A stretch of DNA of 35,445 nt from Symploca sp. SIO2C1. GTDB lineage: Bacteria > Cyanobacteriota > Cyanobacteriia > Cyanobacteriales > Coleofasciculaceae. The stretch lies in assembly GCA_010692635.1 (NCBI GenBank), contig JAAHGL010000065.1, positions 1 through 35,445 of the forward strand, read 5' to 3'. Made by a program: the position numbers and the translations under genes. Every line of letters starts with the position of its first letter. Position 1 is the first letter of the stretch. The notes below the pieces were generated by a model that was given only the letters and a program-made list of their open reading frames with translations, was not told the DNA's origin and did not search any database. This document shows, in pieces, positions 24,610 to 33,089 of the stretch.

Positions 24610-27600
24610 TTAATATTCAGTGAATATTGGATTGGGGTTAGTCAAGACGATCTGAAACTCAGTTCCCTGGGTAAGATTGAGTTCAATACTACCTTCAAGC
24701 TGCTTGGTTAGGTTACGCACTAGCTGCAAGCCAACGGAATTGGGATTGCGCCAGTCCAAATCTTCTGGAATACCGATTCCATTATCACGAACGGTCAAAA
24801 TTAACTGATTTTGCGACTGATTGTTTTGAATACTAACGCCAATTTCACCTCCTTGTTGAGCAGGAAAGGCAGACTTTAGGGAGTTGGAAACTAGTTCATT
24901 AATAATCAAGCTACAAGGAAGAGCTGTTTTAACGGTTAGTAAGATTGGCTCGGCGTTAACATTACATGTAATAGCACGGTTATCAGCATCGTAAGACCGG
25001 CAAATATGATCAACTAGAGTGGTAATATATTCAGGGAAGTCAATCTGAGCCGAATTATTATCTTGGTAGAGTTGCTCATGAATCTGCCAGATTGTCTTGA
25101 CTCGGTTGTGGCTTTCTTCAAAGAGTTTGATAATCTCTGGATCTCCCAAAGATTGAGAGTACAACTCTAACAACTCACAGATAATTTGCAGGTTGTTTTT
25201 GGTACGGTGGTGCATCTCTTTAAGCAAGTTTTCTTTCTCTTGCAAAGACTCTCTAAAGTGATCTTCTGCTTGCTTGCGATCGCTAATATCGCGCCAACAG
25301 ACAATTAAGCCATCCCCGAGTTGAACGGCATGGAGATCAAAAGCTTTTTCTTGGCTAAGATGATAGATATCTTGGTAGACAAAAGATTCTTTGACTAGAG
25401 GTTGAGCTGTTTCTACTACTTGGCAGTATTCAGCAAATAGTCCTGTTTCCTGATGAGCAGGAAATAGTTCACACAAGCGTTTACCAATTTGCTCTTCTTT
25501 AATTAGGTAGCTACTGTTTGCTGCAGCGGTATTAATGTAATCAATCGAAAAGTCTACAATTTGACCTGATTGATCTCGCATTGCTGAGTAAATCGCAAAG
25601 CAGTCTGGCATATTGTCAATAGCAGTGCGGAATTTTTGTTCACTAGCTTGTAATTCTGTTTCGAGTTGCTTGCGCTCTGTGATATCCCGACTAATAATTA
25701 CTACTTGGTCAACACGATTGTCATTGCTCAACACCGGATTGATAACGTAATGATAATAGCGAATGGCGCCATCTGTCGTTGTCAACTGCATTTCGCCGCT
25801 GATGGGTTTTCCTGTACTGAATACCTCTTGCCGCCGAAGGTCAAAATTGTCCCTCACTTCTACCAAAACACCAATTTCGTGCCCAGTTTTGCCAACTAAA
25901 TCTCCTAGCTCCAATTCCCAAGCTTTTAATCCCTCAGGATTAGCATAAAGATATTTACCTTCTCGATCCATTAGGTAGATATGATCGACAGAGGTACGCA
26001 GGATACTATCGAGCATCTTAGTTGGCTCTTCAGCCTGAGTTGCCAGACTTTGCTGCTGTAATTGATCCAATTGACGTTCGGTAATATCCTGACAGATTCC
26101 GGCAATTCGGTAGACTTCACCTTGTTCGTTGGGAATACCAAAAGTATGGAAGTAAATCCAGCGTACTTCACCGTCTGGCTTAATAATGCGATACTCTTGG
26201 CTATATTCCCCCTGCTGAATTTGACTCAAGCTTGCTTGGACGCGCTCTTGATCTTCTGGATGTATAGAGTTTCTGAAAATGTCCATACCTGTTAGCAGAG
26301 GTTCATTAAGGCTATGGGCAGTTTTTCCCAGAACTTGCTCAAAAGCGGGACTAACGTAGAGGAAGTTTTGCAAATCTGCCCTCGCCAACCAGAAAACTTG
26401 CTGGAGATTTTCTGTTAACTGGCCAAATATTTCCTGAGTCTGATGCAATGACTGTTCTGCTCGCCGTTGTTCTTCAACTTCTGCTAGCAGTCGTTGGTTA
26501 GCCTCGATTAAATCGGTTGTTCGCTCCCGAACTTTAGTATCTAACTGTTCATTGAACTGTTGCAGTTCCTCAAGAGCCTGCTTCTGCTCAGTGATATCCC
26601 TACCTTCTGAAATTAGCAGCACCACTTTTCCTGTTTCATCCTGCACAGGTTTGATGGAAAAGTCGATGGTAGCAACGGTATCCTCAGGACTAAAATGGTT
26701 AACTTCGTAACGGACAAAGCGACCCGCTGCTGCTTGAGCGATCGCTTTTTGCAATCCTGCTTGGGTTTCCGGTGAAATCTTCCACCAGCCTGCTTCCCAT
26801 AAGGGACGATGAATTACTTCCTCAGCTTCCAATCCAACTAACTCTAGTGCTCTCTGATTAGCTTCGAGCAGTATACCCTCTGGTGACATTAGTCCAATAA
26901 ATTGGAAAGTTTGGTTAAAGATGGCATGGAATTTGCGCTCACTTTCCCTTAAGGCTTGCTCTGTTTGCTGACGTTTCTGCTGTTCCTGAGCTTCCTGGAG
27001 ACTAAAAGATAGATACTCACCAATTTCCATCATCATTCCCACTTGATACTCACTCCAGGTACGGGGAGTTGAAGAATGAAGGCTCAGTAAGCCTATGAAT
27101 TTGTCTGACTGCCGCAGAGGTACAGCCAATAATGCTTGAGTTTGGCAGGAGTGCATCCAGCCAGCGAGAGGTGCCAACATAGGCTCTTGGGTAGCATCCT
27201 CTGTAATCATTATTTCTCCTTGCCGGAGAAGCTTGAAATAGTCTGGGACAGATTTTAAATCCGCAGCTAAGTCTTTGGGTAGTTGCATCCTTGGAGGTTC
27301 ACTGGTTTGGATAATCCTTAACTTGCTGTTTCCTTCAATGATGCTGTAACTCACACCGAGGTTGGAGAAAAAATGACCAATCTTGCTGAGGGTTTGCTCG
27401 ATAATTTGCTCCTTGGACAACTCCGTAGTTTTTGCAGTGGAGATGGCATTAATCAACTGGAGGCAGATCTGACTCTGTTGAAGTCCCTGCTGCACTTGTA
27501 ACCGTTTAGCAATCTCCGCTTCGAGTTGTTCATTTGCCTGTCGCAGTTGAACAGTACGTTCTTGAACTCTGGCTTCTAGTTCTTGGTTGAGCCTTTGCCG

Positions 27601-28185
27601 TTCTGCTTCAGCTCGCTGACTTTCTAACAATACTGTTTGGGATTGCCGTGCTGCTTCTGCTTGCCTAATTGCACTCTTGATTTGTAGTGTTAGATGTTTA
27701 AGTAAATCCACCTCTGATTTGGACCATTGCTTAGGACCAGAACATTGATGAGCCACTAATAATCCCCACAGGTTGTTTCCTGGTAGGATCGGGATCACAA
27801 GGTTGGCACGTACTTGGAGCCTAGCTAATAGTCCCAAGTGACAGGGGCGAATATTGCTATTGTAGACATCTGACATGGCTCTGACGCGACCCTGCTGATA
27901 ACGCTGAGCCCATTTTGTTTTAAAACAGGGGTCATCAATAACTTGGCTCAACAGAGGTATCCAGCCAGAAGTAACAGACTCAATCATCACGTAGCCACTC
28001 CAGTCGGGATTGAAGCGGTAAATCACCAATCGATCGATTTGGAGTAGCTCCCGCGTATCGGTGACGGCAGTGTTTAGGATGTAATCTAAATCCAGAAACT
28101 GACGAATTTTGCGGGTAATTGCTCCAAAGCGTTCAATAAGTTGCTCAGGAGAAATGGGAGGATCAGGGGAGCTGCTGGGTTCCAT
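24610..28185 (-). CDS. CBCR-like GAF / multi-PAS sensor histidine kinase (HisKA_2)
   Basis: 1191-residue soluble sensor kinase. Domain order: phytochrome-type GAF (about 26-176); coiled coil (178-235); second GAF (about 240-405); PAS (about 415-540); coiled coil; PAS (about 585-710); PAS (about 725-845); PAS (about 850-970); HisKA_2 with LLKEMHHRTKNNLQII (about 985-1000); and HATPase_c ending with DNGIGIP and a SVGLQLVRNLTKQLEG box. The first GAF has DPCF at 85-88 (Cys87) and CH at 115-116, with the conserved ending VRANLVIPI. That pair matches the DXCF class of cyanobacteriochrome, which binds a bilin through the second Cys. No receiver domain is attached, and no response regulator gene is adjacent. 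Confidence 0.92.
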   Translation of the reverse strand: MEPSSSPDPPISPEQLIERFGAITRKIRQFLDLDYILNTAVTDTRELLQIDRLVIYRFNPDWSGYVMIESVTSGWIPLLSQVIDDPCFKTKWAQRYQQGRVRAMSDVYNSNIRPCHLGLLARLQVRANLVIPILPGNNLWGLLVAHQCSGPKQWSKSEVDLLKHLTLQIKSAIRQAEAARQSQTVLLESQRAEAERQRLNQELEARVQERTVQLRQANEQLEAEIAKRLQVQQGLQQSQICLQLINAISTAKTTELSKEQIIEQTLSKIGHFFSNLGVSYSIIEGNSKLRIIQTSEPPRMQLPKDLAADLKSVPDYFKLLRQGEIMITEDATQEPMLAPLAGWMHSCQTQALLAVPLRQSDKFIGLLSLHSSTPRTWSEYQVGMMMEIGEYLSFSLQEAQEQQKRQQTEQALRESERKFHAIFNQTFQFIGLMSPEGILLEANQRALELVGLEAEEVIHRPLWEAGWWKISPETQAGLQKAIAQAAAGRFVRYEVNHFSPEDTVATIDFSIKPVQDETGKVVLLISEGRDITEQKQALEELQQFNEQLDTKVRERTTDLIEANQRLLAEVEEQRRAEQSLHQTQEIFGQLTENLQQVFWLARADLQNFLYVSPAFEQVLGKTAHSLNEPLLTGMDIFRNSIHPEDQERVQASLSQIQQGEYSQEYRIIKPDGEVRWIYFHTFGIPNEQGEVYRIAGICQDITERQLDQLQQQSLATQAEEPTKMLDSILRTSVDHIYLMDREGKYLYANPEGLKAWELELGDLVGKTGHEIGVLVEVRDNFDLRRQEVFSTGKPISGEMQLTTTDGAIRYYHYVINPVLSNDNRVDQVVIISRDITERKQLETELQASEQKFRTAIDNMPDCFAIYSAMRDQSGQIVDFSIDYINTAAANSSYLIKEEQIGKRLCELFPAHQETGLFAEYCQVVETAQPLVKESFVYQDIYHLSQEKAFDLHAVQLGDGLIVCWRDISDRKQAEDHFRESLQEKENLLKEMHHRTKNNLQIICELLELYSQSLGDPEIIKLFEESHNRVKTIWQIHEQLYQDNNSAQIDFPEYITTLVDHICRSYDADNRAITCNVNAEPILLTVKTALPCSLIINELVSNSLKSAFPAQQGGEIGVSIQNNQSQNQLILTVRDNGIGIPEDLDWRNPNSVGLQLVRNLTKQLEGSIELNLTQGTEFQIVLTNPNPIFTEY

Positions 28186-28243
28186 GAAGATATTTTACGG
28201 GAGACTATTTATTCTGTCCTGTCCTAGAATCCATCCTAGAAAA

Positions 28244-28262
28244 CCCCAAAAAAAGGTTGGGG
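28244..28262. other. Hairpin CCCCAA/TTGGGG upstream of the GAF kinase
   Basis: CCCCAA (28244-28249) and TTGGGG (28257-28262) flank a purine loop (AAAAAGG), 60 bp before the kinase start. No T run follows on either strand, so it is not a clear terminator; it could be a leader structure. Confidence 0.35.
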
Positions 28263-28433
28263 ATCGAGGTGGGGCAATATTTTTAAGATACAGGACTATT
28301 ATGAGAAGGCATAGGAAATTTTTTCGTCAAAAGTATTAGATCTACCTTGAGAATGGGGAATAGGGAATTATCATCGTTACTGCTAAAGATGACAATCCCC
28401 TTCCAGAATTGCTAGGTTTGATAGGGGAGTGTT

Positions 28434-28868
28434 TCAAGGAATTAGATAGGTGCGCCAGTTACTTGGTTTACCTTGAGCAATAGCTTGAGGTACTGCTAGA
28501 CGCCAAGTTTTACCTTCTTTCTGCCGTTGTAGATAGATATCAAAGAGATTGTTCTGCTGAGTCACCCGTTGCTTTTGCAGATCAATAGTGAGGCTGTATG
28601 TACCCAAAACACGGTAGGTGGCTAAATCTCCAATAAAGAAAGGTTCAATTTGTTTGAGTTTCACCTGGGTGATATCAAATTTGGAAGGGAGGGATTGTAA
28701 CCGTTGAGTCAGTTGCTGTTGGGTTTGACTTACCTGAAGCGCGATCGCTTTTTGTACTAGTTGCTTAGTTGGTGCTAGTCCTAGGGTCGGAGTATTTGTT
28801 CCACAAGCACTCAGCATCCAAGAGATGGTCAAAACCATGCTGATTATTAATTTTGTAGTTCTATGCAT
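28434..28868 (-). CDS. Hypothetical lipoprotein
   Basis: 144 residues with an Lsp-type signal (LIISMVLTISWMLSAC, lipobox LSAC with Cys22). The mature part is a helix rich in Q and L (LVQKAIALQVSQTQQQLTQRL), then a probable beta-rich half (PFFIGDLATYRVLGTYSLTIDL, NLFDIYLQRQKEGKTWRLA). The pattern resembles small cystatin/NTF2-like cyanobacterial lipoproteins, but I do not recognise a named family. It should sit in a membrane facing the periplasm. The upstream gap holds GAATTGG-like repeats. Confidence 0.75.
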   Translation of the reverse strand: MHRTTKLIISMVLTISWMLSACGTNTPTLGLAPTKQLVQKAIALQVSQTQQQLTQRLQSLPSKFDITQVKLKQIEPFFIGDLATYRVLGTYSLTIDLQKQRVTQQNNLFDIYLQRQKEGKTWRLAVPQAIAQGKPSNWRTYLIP

Positions 28869-28978
28869 ACTGATTTTGGAATGGGGAATTGAGAATTGGA
28901 AGTTAGAATTTTAATTTTTGTCTGAGACTATCAACAGTTAAGTATATGTAGTTACAAATAAGATTATTTATATTGATT

Positions 28979-29683
28979 ATGAATCTAATTAATATGATTG
29001 TTAATCAGCTTCAATTCTTAGTTAAATTACTGAATTATTCCATAATAAAACTACTTAAACACCCCTATCTTATTTTTTTAAACGGTATCATTATACTCTT
29101 GTTTTTGACCTTGACAATTTATGTCAAGACTGGGGAGCCAAACTGGAGAAAAGCTAGACTAATAATGCAATTATTTGCAGACCCTTTTACTCATCGAAAT
29201 CCCCTACAGAGCTATTTGACTAATCTCTCTGAAATATTGTGGTGTTTTTCCTTGGCTATTTGTTCTTTCAGTATTGGTTTAATTAACAATATTCGACCTA
29301 AAAGTAAAGTTAATCGCTTCATTGTCTGCTCTGCATTTATATTGGCAATATTGCTGATTGATGATATCTTCAGAATAACTTTAATCGCTAATCAGTTGTT
29401 GGGCATACCTAAATCATTTACATCCCTATTATATGGAACTAGTATCATTGCCTACAGTATCTTCTTCCGTCGCAAAATAGCATCTACTCCTTATTTCCTC
29501 CTACTAGTCGCTCTTGGTTTATTTGTGATCTCTACCTTGGTAGATTGGTTGTCTTTGCCAGGTATTGGCACTCCAACGATGTTAGAGGATGGAACTAAAC
29601 TACTGGCTTTGGTTAACCTGGCATACTACTTTTGGTATGTATGTCGAAATGAAGTACTCTCAGCCAAAACTAGGACTTGGTAA
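28979..29683 (+). CDS. Hypothetical multi-pass membrane protein
   Basis: About 234 residues from ATG 28979 (TTG 28973 adds two codons). About six hydrophobic helices can be drawn: LIFLNGIIILLFLTLTIYV, ILWCFSLAICSFSIGLI, FIVCSAFILAILLIDDIF, SLLYGTSIIAYSIFF, YFLLLVALGLFVISTLV and LLALVNLAYYFWYVC. The acidic pair in LLIDDIFR within a helix is notable. No catalytic motif or transporter signature recognised. AT-rich compared with its neighbours. Confidence 0.7.
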   Translation: MNLINMIVNQLQFLVKLLNYSIIKLLKHPYLIFLNGIIILLFLTLTIYVKTGEPNWRKARLIMQLFADPFTHRNPLQSYLTNLSEILWCFSLAICSFSIGLINNIRPKSKVNRFIVCSAFILAILLIDDIFRITLIANQLLGIPKSFTSLLYGTSIIAYSIFFRRKIASTPYFLLLVALGLFVISTLVDWLSLPGIGTPTMLEDGTKLLALVNLAYYFWYVCRNEVLSAKTRTW

Positions 29684-29733
29684 AAGTTGAGGAAATAGTT
29701 CAGAATTAATAAATTATCAGTTCATCGTCTATG

Positions 29734-30312
29734 TCAAGCAGTACTTTGAGCCAACTGCTTCAATATCTTTTCAACCTCTTGCGAGTTGCGAACTCCAACA
29801 AAACCTATTTCTTCACTCCTTTGATCTCCATCACTGTCCTTCCATTGCCGGACTGCAATAATTACATCACCCGAACCATTTGCTTTCTCCTTACGATAAA
29901 CATCTTTTAGTTGCTCAGGTAAGTAGCTTCTGATGGTGATAGATGATCCACCTTGAATCAAAATAGCTCGTTTATCTGTAATTAAGTACACTGTTTTTCG
30001 TGCTGCTTGCCATACCCATACAGGACTGAAAAGCATCCCTAAACCAATAAGGACAAAAGGGACGCCAAAAAGAGCAAATAGATGCTGAAATTGTATACCT
30101 TCTCTCAAATCAGGTAATTTCTCTCCTAATGCTTTCCACATCCAAAATAGGGAAAAACTCGTCCAAGGAATGGCGAACAGAAAGGTTACAATAGAGGAAG
30201 TTGTCAAAAAACGAGGTATAGGCTGTTCAACCCATCTTATATATTCTCCAGGTTGCAGTTCGTTATCTATTTTTTTGCGGAGTTCCTTGGGAATTTTTAA
30301 GTTGCTTTCCAT
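29734..30312 (-). CDS. Bacterial PH-domain-like membrane protein
   Basis: 192 residues. A short N-terminus (ELQPGEYIRWVEQP) typical of bacterial PH-like membrane proteins leads into two helices, TTSSIVTFLFAIPWTSFSLF (about 37-56) and HLFALFGVPFVLIGLGMLF (about 77-95). A soluble domain follows (TVYLITDKRAILIQGG, SYLPEQLKDVYRKEKANGSGDVII, ending in a helix QEVEKILKQLAQ). The YxxTDxRAI strand is the best marker of the bPH fold. Role unknown; such proteins sit in the inner membrane with the PH part in the cytosol. Confidence 0.75.
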   Translation of the reverse strand: MESNLKIPKELRKKIDNELQPGEYIRWVEQPIPRFLTTSSIVTFLFAIPWTSFSLFWMWKALGEKLPDLREGIQFQHLFALFGVPFVLIGLGMLFSPVWVWQAARKTVYLITDKRAILIQGGSSITIRSYLPEQLKDVYRKEKANGSGDVIIAVRQWKDSDGDQRSEEIGFVGVRNSQEVEKILKQLAQSTA

Positions 30313-30520
30313 AATGAGCCTCTTTGAAGATTCAAAACTTTGCTAAGGGGAGTATTTTAACTAGCTCTTTAATCTAACTCTAGATTAGATGGATTTCTTC
30401 CTTATATTACCCAAATTGTATCCTTGAGGTAAGGCGATCGCATATACAGGAGAACTAACAATGTAAACAGTTAAATTAAGTGAGTTATAGGTAGTATGGT
30501 TTCAGGTGAGTTAACATCCC

Positions 30521-30526
30521 TATAAT
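30521..30526 (+). promoter_or_regulatory. TATAAT -10-like box
   Basis: A perfect TATAAT lies only four bases before the GTG start of the CHAT gene. No good -35 at 16-18 bp. If real, transcription would begin at or just inside the start codon. Confidence 0.3.
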
Positions 30527-30530
30527 TACG

Positions 30531-32999
30531 GTGAAAGCCTACTTCCCTCTTCCCTTCTGCCTTCTGCCTTCTGCCTTCTGCCTTCTTGTAACCCCTTTAA
30601 CTGCTGCATCAGAAATCTTACTGGTGCAATCATCCCCAACTGAGATTCAAGATAACCTTCAAACTCAAGCTGACAGCTTACTCAAACAAGGAATTGAGCA
30701 ATATCAAGCCAGTCAACTTACTTTAGCGATCGAATCCTGGCAACAGGCTTTAAGCCTCTATCAGCAACTCCAAGATCAACAAAAGGAAGCATTAGTAACT
30801 GAACTTCTAGGACTAGCTCACCAAGCATTGGGTGATTATAACCAAGCAATTGCTTACTATCAACAACACCTAACTCTTGCCCGTATAATAAAGAATCGCG
30901 AATATGAAGCCAATGCTTTAGGTAATTTGGGCAATAGCTATAGAGTTTTAGGTAAATACTCTCAGTCTTTAGACTATCATCAGCAATCCTTAGCAATCCG
31001 TGTTGAACTGCAAGATCGTAAGGGAGAGGGACAAGTATTAGCTAATATTGGTAATGTCCAGGCAATTTTAGGTAACGATCAACAAGCGATTGAACTGCAC
31101 CTAAAGAGTTTAGCGATCGCAAAATCAGTTGGCAATTTACGAGGATCAGCCATCTCCCTCAACAGCTTGGGAGTTCTCTTTGCCAATCAAGAAAATTATC
31201 AACAAGCTACTCAATACTATCAGCAATACTTAGCAACTGTTAGAAGCATCAACAATCCCGCCTCAGAAGGTAAAGCTCTCAATAATCTTGGCTCCATCTA
31301 TCACATGCAAGGTAAGTTAGAAACAGCCTTTAGTTACTACCAAGAAAGTTTAGCCCTTGCTCAAACCATTAATAACCCTAGATTAGAAGCAGCTGCTTTA
31401 GGAGGTTTGGGATTAGTTTATGCTAATCAGGGGAATTATTCCCAGGCAATTGAGTATCAAGAAAAAAGCTGGAAGCTTACACAAGCAATAGGTGATGGCA
31501 GAATGGAAGGAATTGCTTTGCAAAACCTAGGACATACCTTCTGGCTATCTGGTGATCTGACAAAAGCAGAGGAAAAATTAAGAGCAGCATTGGAGATTGT
31601 GGAATCTATGCGGCTAAATTTAGAGGATGCAGATAAGGTATCGATTTTTGATACTCATTGGCAAGTTCTTACCTACAACCTTCTACAACAAATTCTCATT
31701 GCTCAGAATCAGCCGGAAGCAGCTTTAGAAATTGCGGAGAGGGGAAGAGCTCGTGCTTTTGTCGAATTATTAGCTCAAGGGTTATCTTCGGCATCCTTAG
31801 CAAAGCTGCGTACTGAATCTCTACAAGTCAACATCGCACCACCAACTATCTCACAAATTCGCCAAATTGCCCAAGCACAAAACGCCACCTTAGTCCAATA
31901 TGCCATTATTCCTGATGATCGGTTCATTGCTCAAGGCAAGTTAAAAGGCACAAACTTAGAATTATTTATTTGGGTAATCCAGCCTTCAGGAAAAGTTAGC
32001 TTTCGTAGGGTGGAGCTCACATCCCTAAATACATCTCTCCAAGACTTAGTTTCTACTAGTCGCGAAGCCATTGGTGTTAGAAGCCGTGCTACTATTCAAA
32101 TCGAATTAGCGACTGATGTTAGTCAAACGGAGCGCTTACAACAACTGTATCAACTCCTCATCGAACCAATTGCAGAGCTGTTACCTACACAGCCAGAATC
32201 CCAGGTGATTTTTGTACCTCACAATGAACTATTCCTGGTTCCCTTCCCAGCACTACAAGATCCCTCTGGTAAATACCTTATTGAAAAACACACCATCTTA
32301 ACGGCTCCAGCAATTCAAATACTTGATTTTACCCGCCAACAACGGCAACAGCTTGAGGCAGAGTATAGCGAACCTATCCAAGGGGAAGGTGTTTTAGTCG
32401 TAGGCAATCCCACCATGCCCATTCTTAGGGATGGAGACAAGATTGAGCAATTAGTACCATTACTAGGTGCTGAAAAGGAAGCTTTAGCGATCGCAACTCT
32501 GCTAAATACTAAACCCTTCATTGGTGACAAGGCAACTAAAGTAGAGATTGTCGAACAAATGCCTCAAGCGCGGCTAATCCATCTGGCAACCCACGGATTA
32601 CTCGATGATATTAAAGATTTAGGCATACCGGGTGCGATCGCGCTAGCTCCTTCAAGGGGAGATGAAGGTTTTCTTACTGCTGGGGAAATCTTGGATTTAA
32701 AGCTGAAGGCGGAGTTAGTAGTTTTGAGTGCTTGTGATACTGGAAGGGGTACAATTACCGGAGATGGCGTAATTGGTTTATCTCGTTCCTTAATTGCTGC
32801 TGGAGTACCAAGTGCGATCGTTTCTTTATGGGCAGTACCTGATGCTCCTACTGCCCTCCTGATGACGGAATTTTATCGCAATTTACAGCAAAATCCTGAC
32901 AAAGCCCAAGCTTTGCGCCAAGCTATGCTAGCAACAATGGAACAGCACCCAGATCCCAGAGATTGGGCAGCATTTACCTTGATTGGGGAAGCAGAATGA
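30531..32999 (+). CDS. TPR-CHAT domain protein (caspase-like)
   Basis: 822 residues. A hydrophobic N-terminus (about 2-24, ending TAASE) acts as a probable signal peptide. About eight TPR/Kinesin-light-chain-type repeats follow (GDYNQAIAYYQQHLTLA, GNYSQAIEYQEKSWKL and others, about 45-350), a linker, and a C-terminal CHAT domain (about 530-822). The CHAT catalytic dyad is present: His688 in HLATHGLLDD and Cys735 in VLSACDTGRG, followed by GLSRSLIAAGVPSAIVSLW. It is thus probably an active cysteine peptidase of the separase/caspase clan. The signal suggests export, common in cyanobacterial TPR-CHAT proteins. The signal's hydrophobic core is a translated CTTCTGC array. The start is GTG; no in-frame ATG occurs nearby. 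Confidence 0.92.
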   Translation: MKAYFPLPFCLLPSAFCLLVTPLTAASEILLVQSSPTEIQDNLQTQADSLLKQGIEQYQASQLTLAIESWQQALSLYQQLQDQQKEALVTELLGLAHQALGDYNQAIAYYQQHLTLARIIKNREYEANALGNLGNSYRVLGKYSQSLDYHQQSLAIRVELQDRKGEGQVLANIGNVQAILGNDQQAIELHLKSLAIAKSVGNLRGSAISLNSLGVLFANQENYQQATQYYQQYLATVRSINNPASEGKALNNLGSIYHMQGKLETAFSYYQESLALAQTINNPRLEAAALGGLGLVYANQGNYSQAIEYQEKSWKLTQAIGDGRMEGIALQNLGHTFWLSGDLTKAEEKLRAALEIVESMRLNLEDADKVSIFDTHWQVLTYNLLQQILIAQNQPEAALEIAERGRARAFVELLAQGLSSASLAKLRTESLQVNIAPPTISQIRQIAQAQNATLVQYAIIPDDRFIAQGKLKGTNLELFIWVIQPSGKVSFRRVELTSLNTSLQDLVSTSREAIGVRSRATIQIELATDVSQTERLQQLYQLLIEPIAELLPTQPESQVIFVPHNELFLVPFPALQDPSGKYLIEKHTILTAPAIQILDFTRQQRQQLEAEYSEPIQGEGVLVVGNPTMPILRDGDKIEQLVPLLGAEKEALAIATLLNTKPFIGDKATKVEIVEQMPQARLIHLATHGLLDDIKDLGIPGAIALAPSRGDEGFLTAGEILDLKLKAELVVLSACDTGRGTITGDGVIGLSRSLIAAGVPSAIVSLWAVPDAPTALLMTEFYRNLQQNPDKAQALRQAMLATMEQHPDPRDWAAFTLIGEAE
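30546..30586 (+). repeat. STRR CTTCTGC x4-5 encoding the signal peptide core
   Basis: TTCCCTCTTCCC is followed by perfect TTCTGCC heptamers. Read in frame they give FPLPFCLLPSAFCLL. Confidence 0.9.
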
Positions 33000-33029
33000 G
33001 TAATGAGAAACTAGTAGGACGACAATTTT

Positions 33030-33080
33030 ACTTTCTTAATTCTAAATTCTAAATTCTAAATTCTTAATTCTTAATTCCGC
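33030..33080. repeat. STRR TAAATTC/TTAATTC
   Basis: About six heptamers between the CHAT gene and the amine oxidase gene, which converge. Confidence 0.9.
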
Positions 33081-33089
33081 GCAGCGGTA

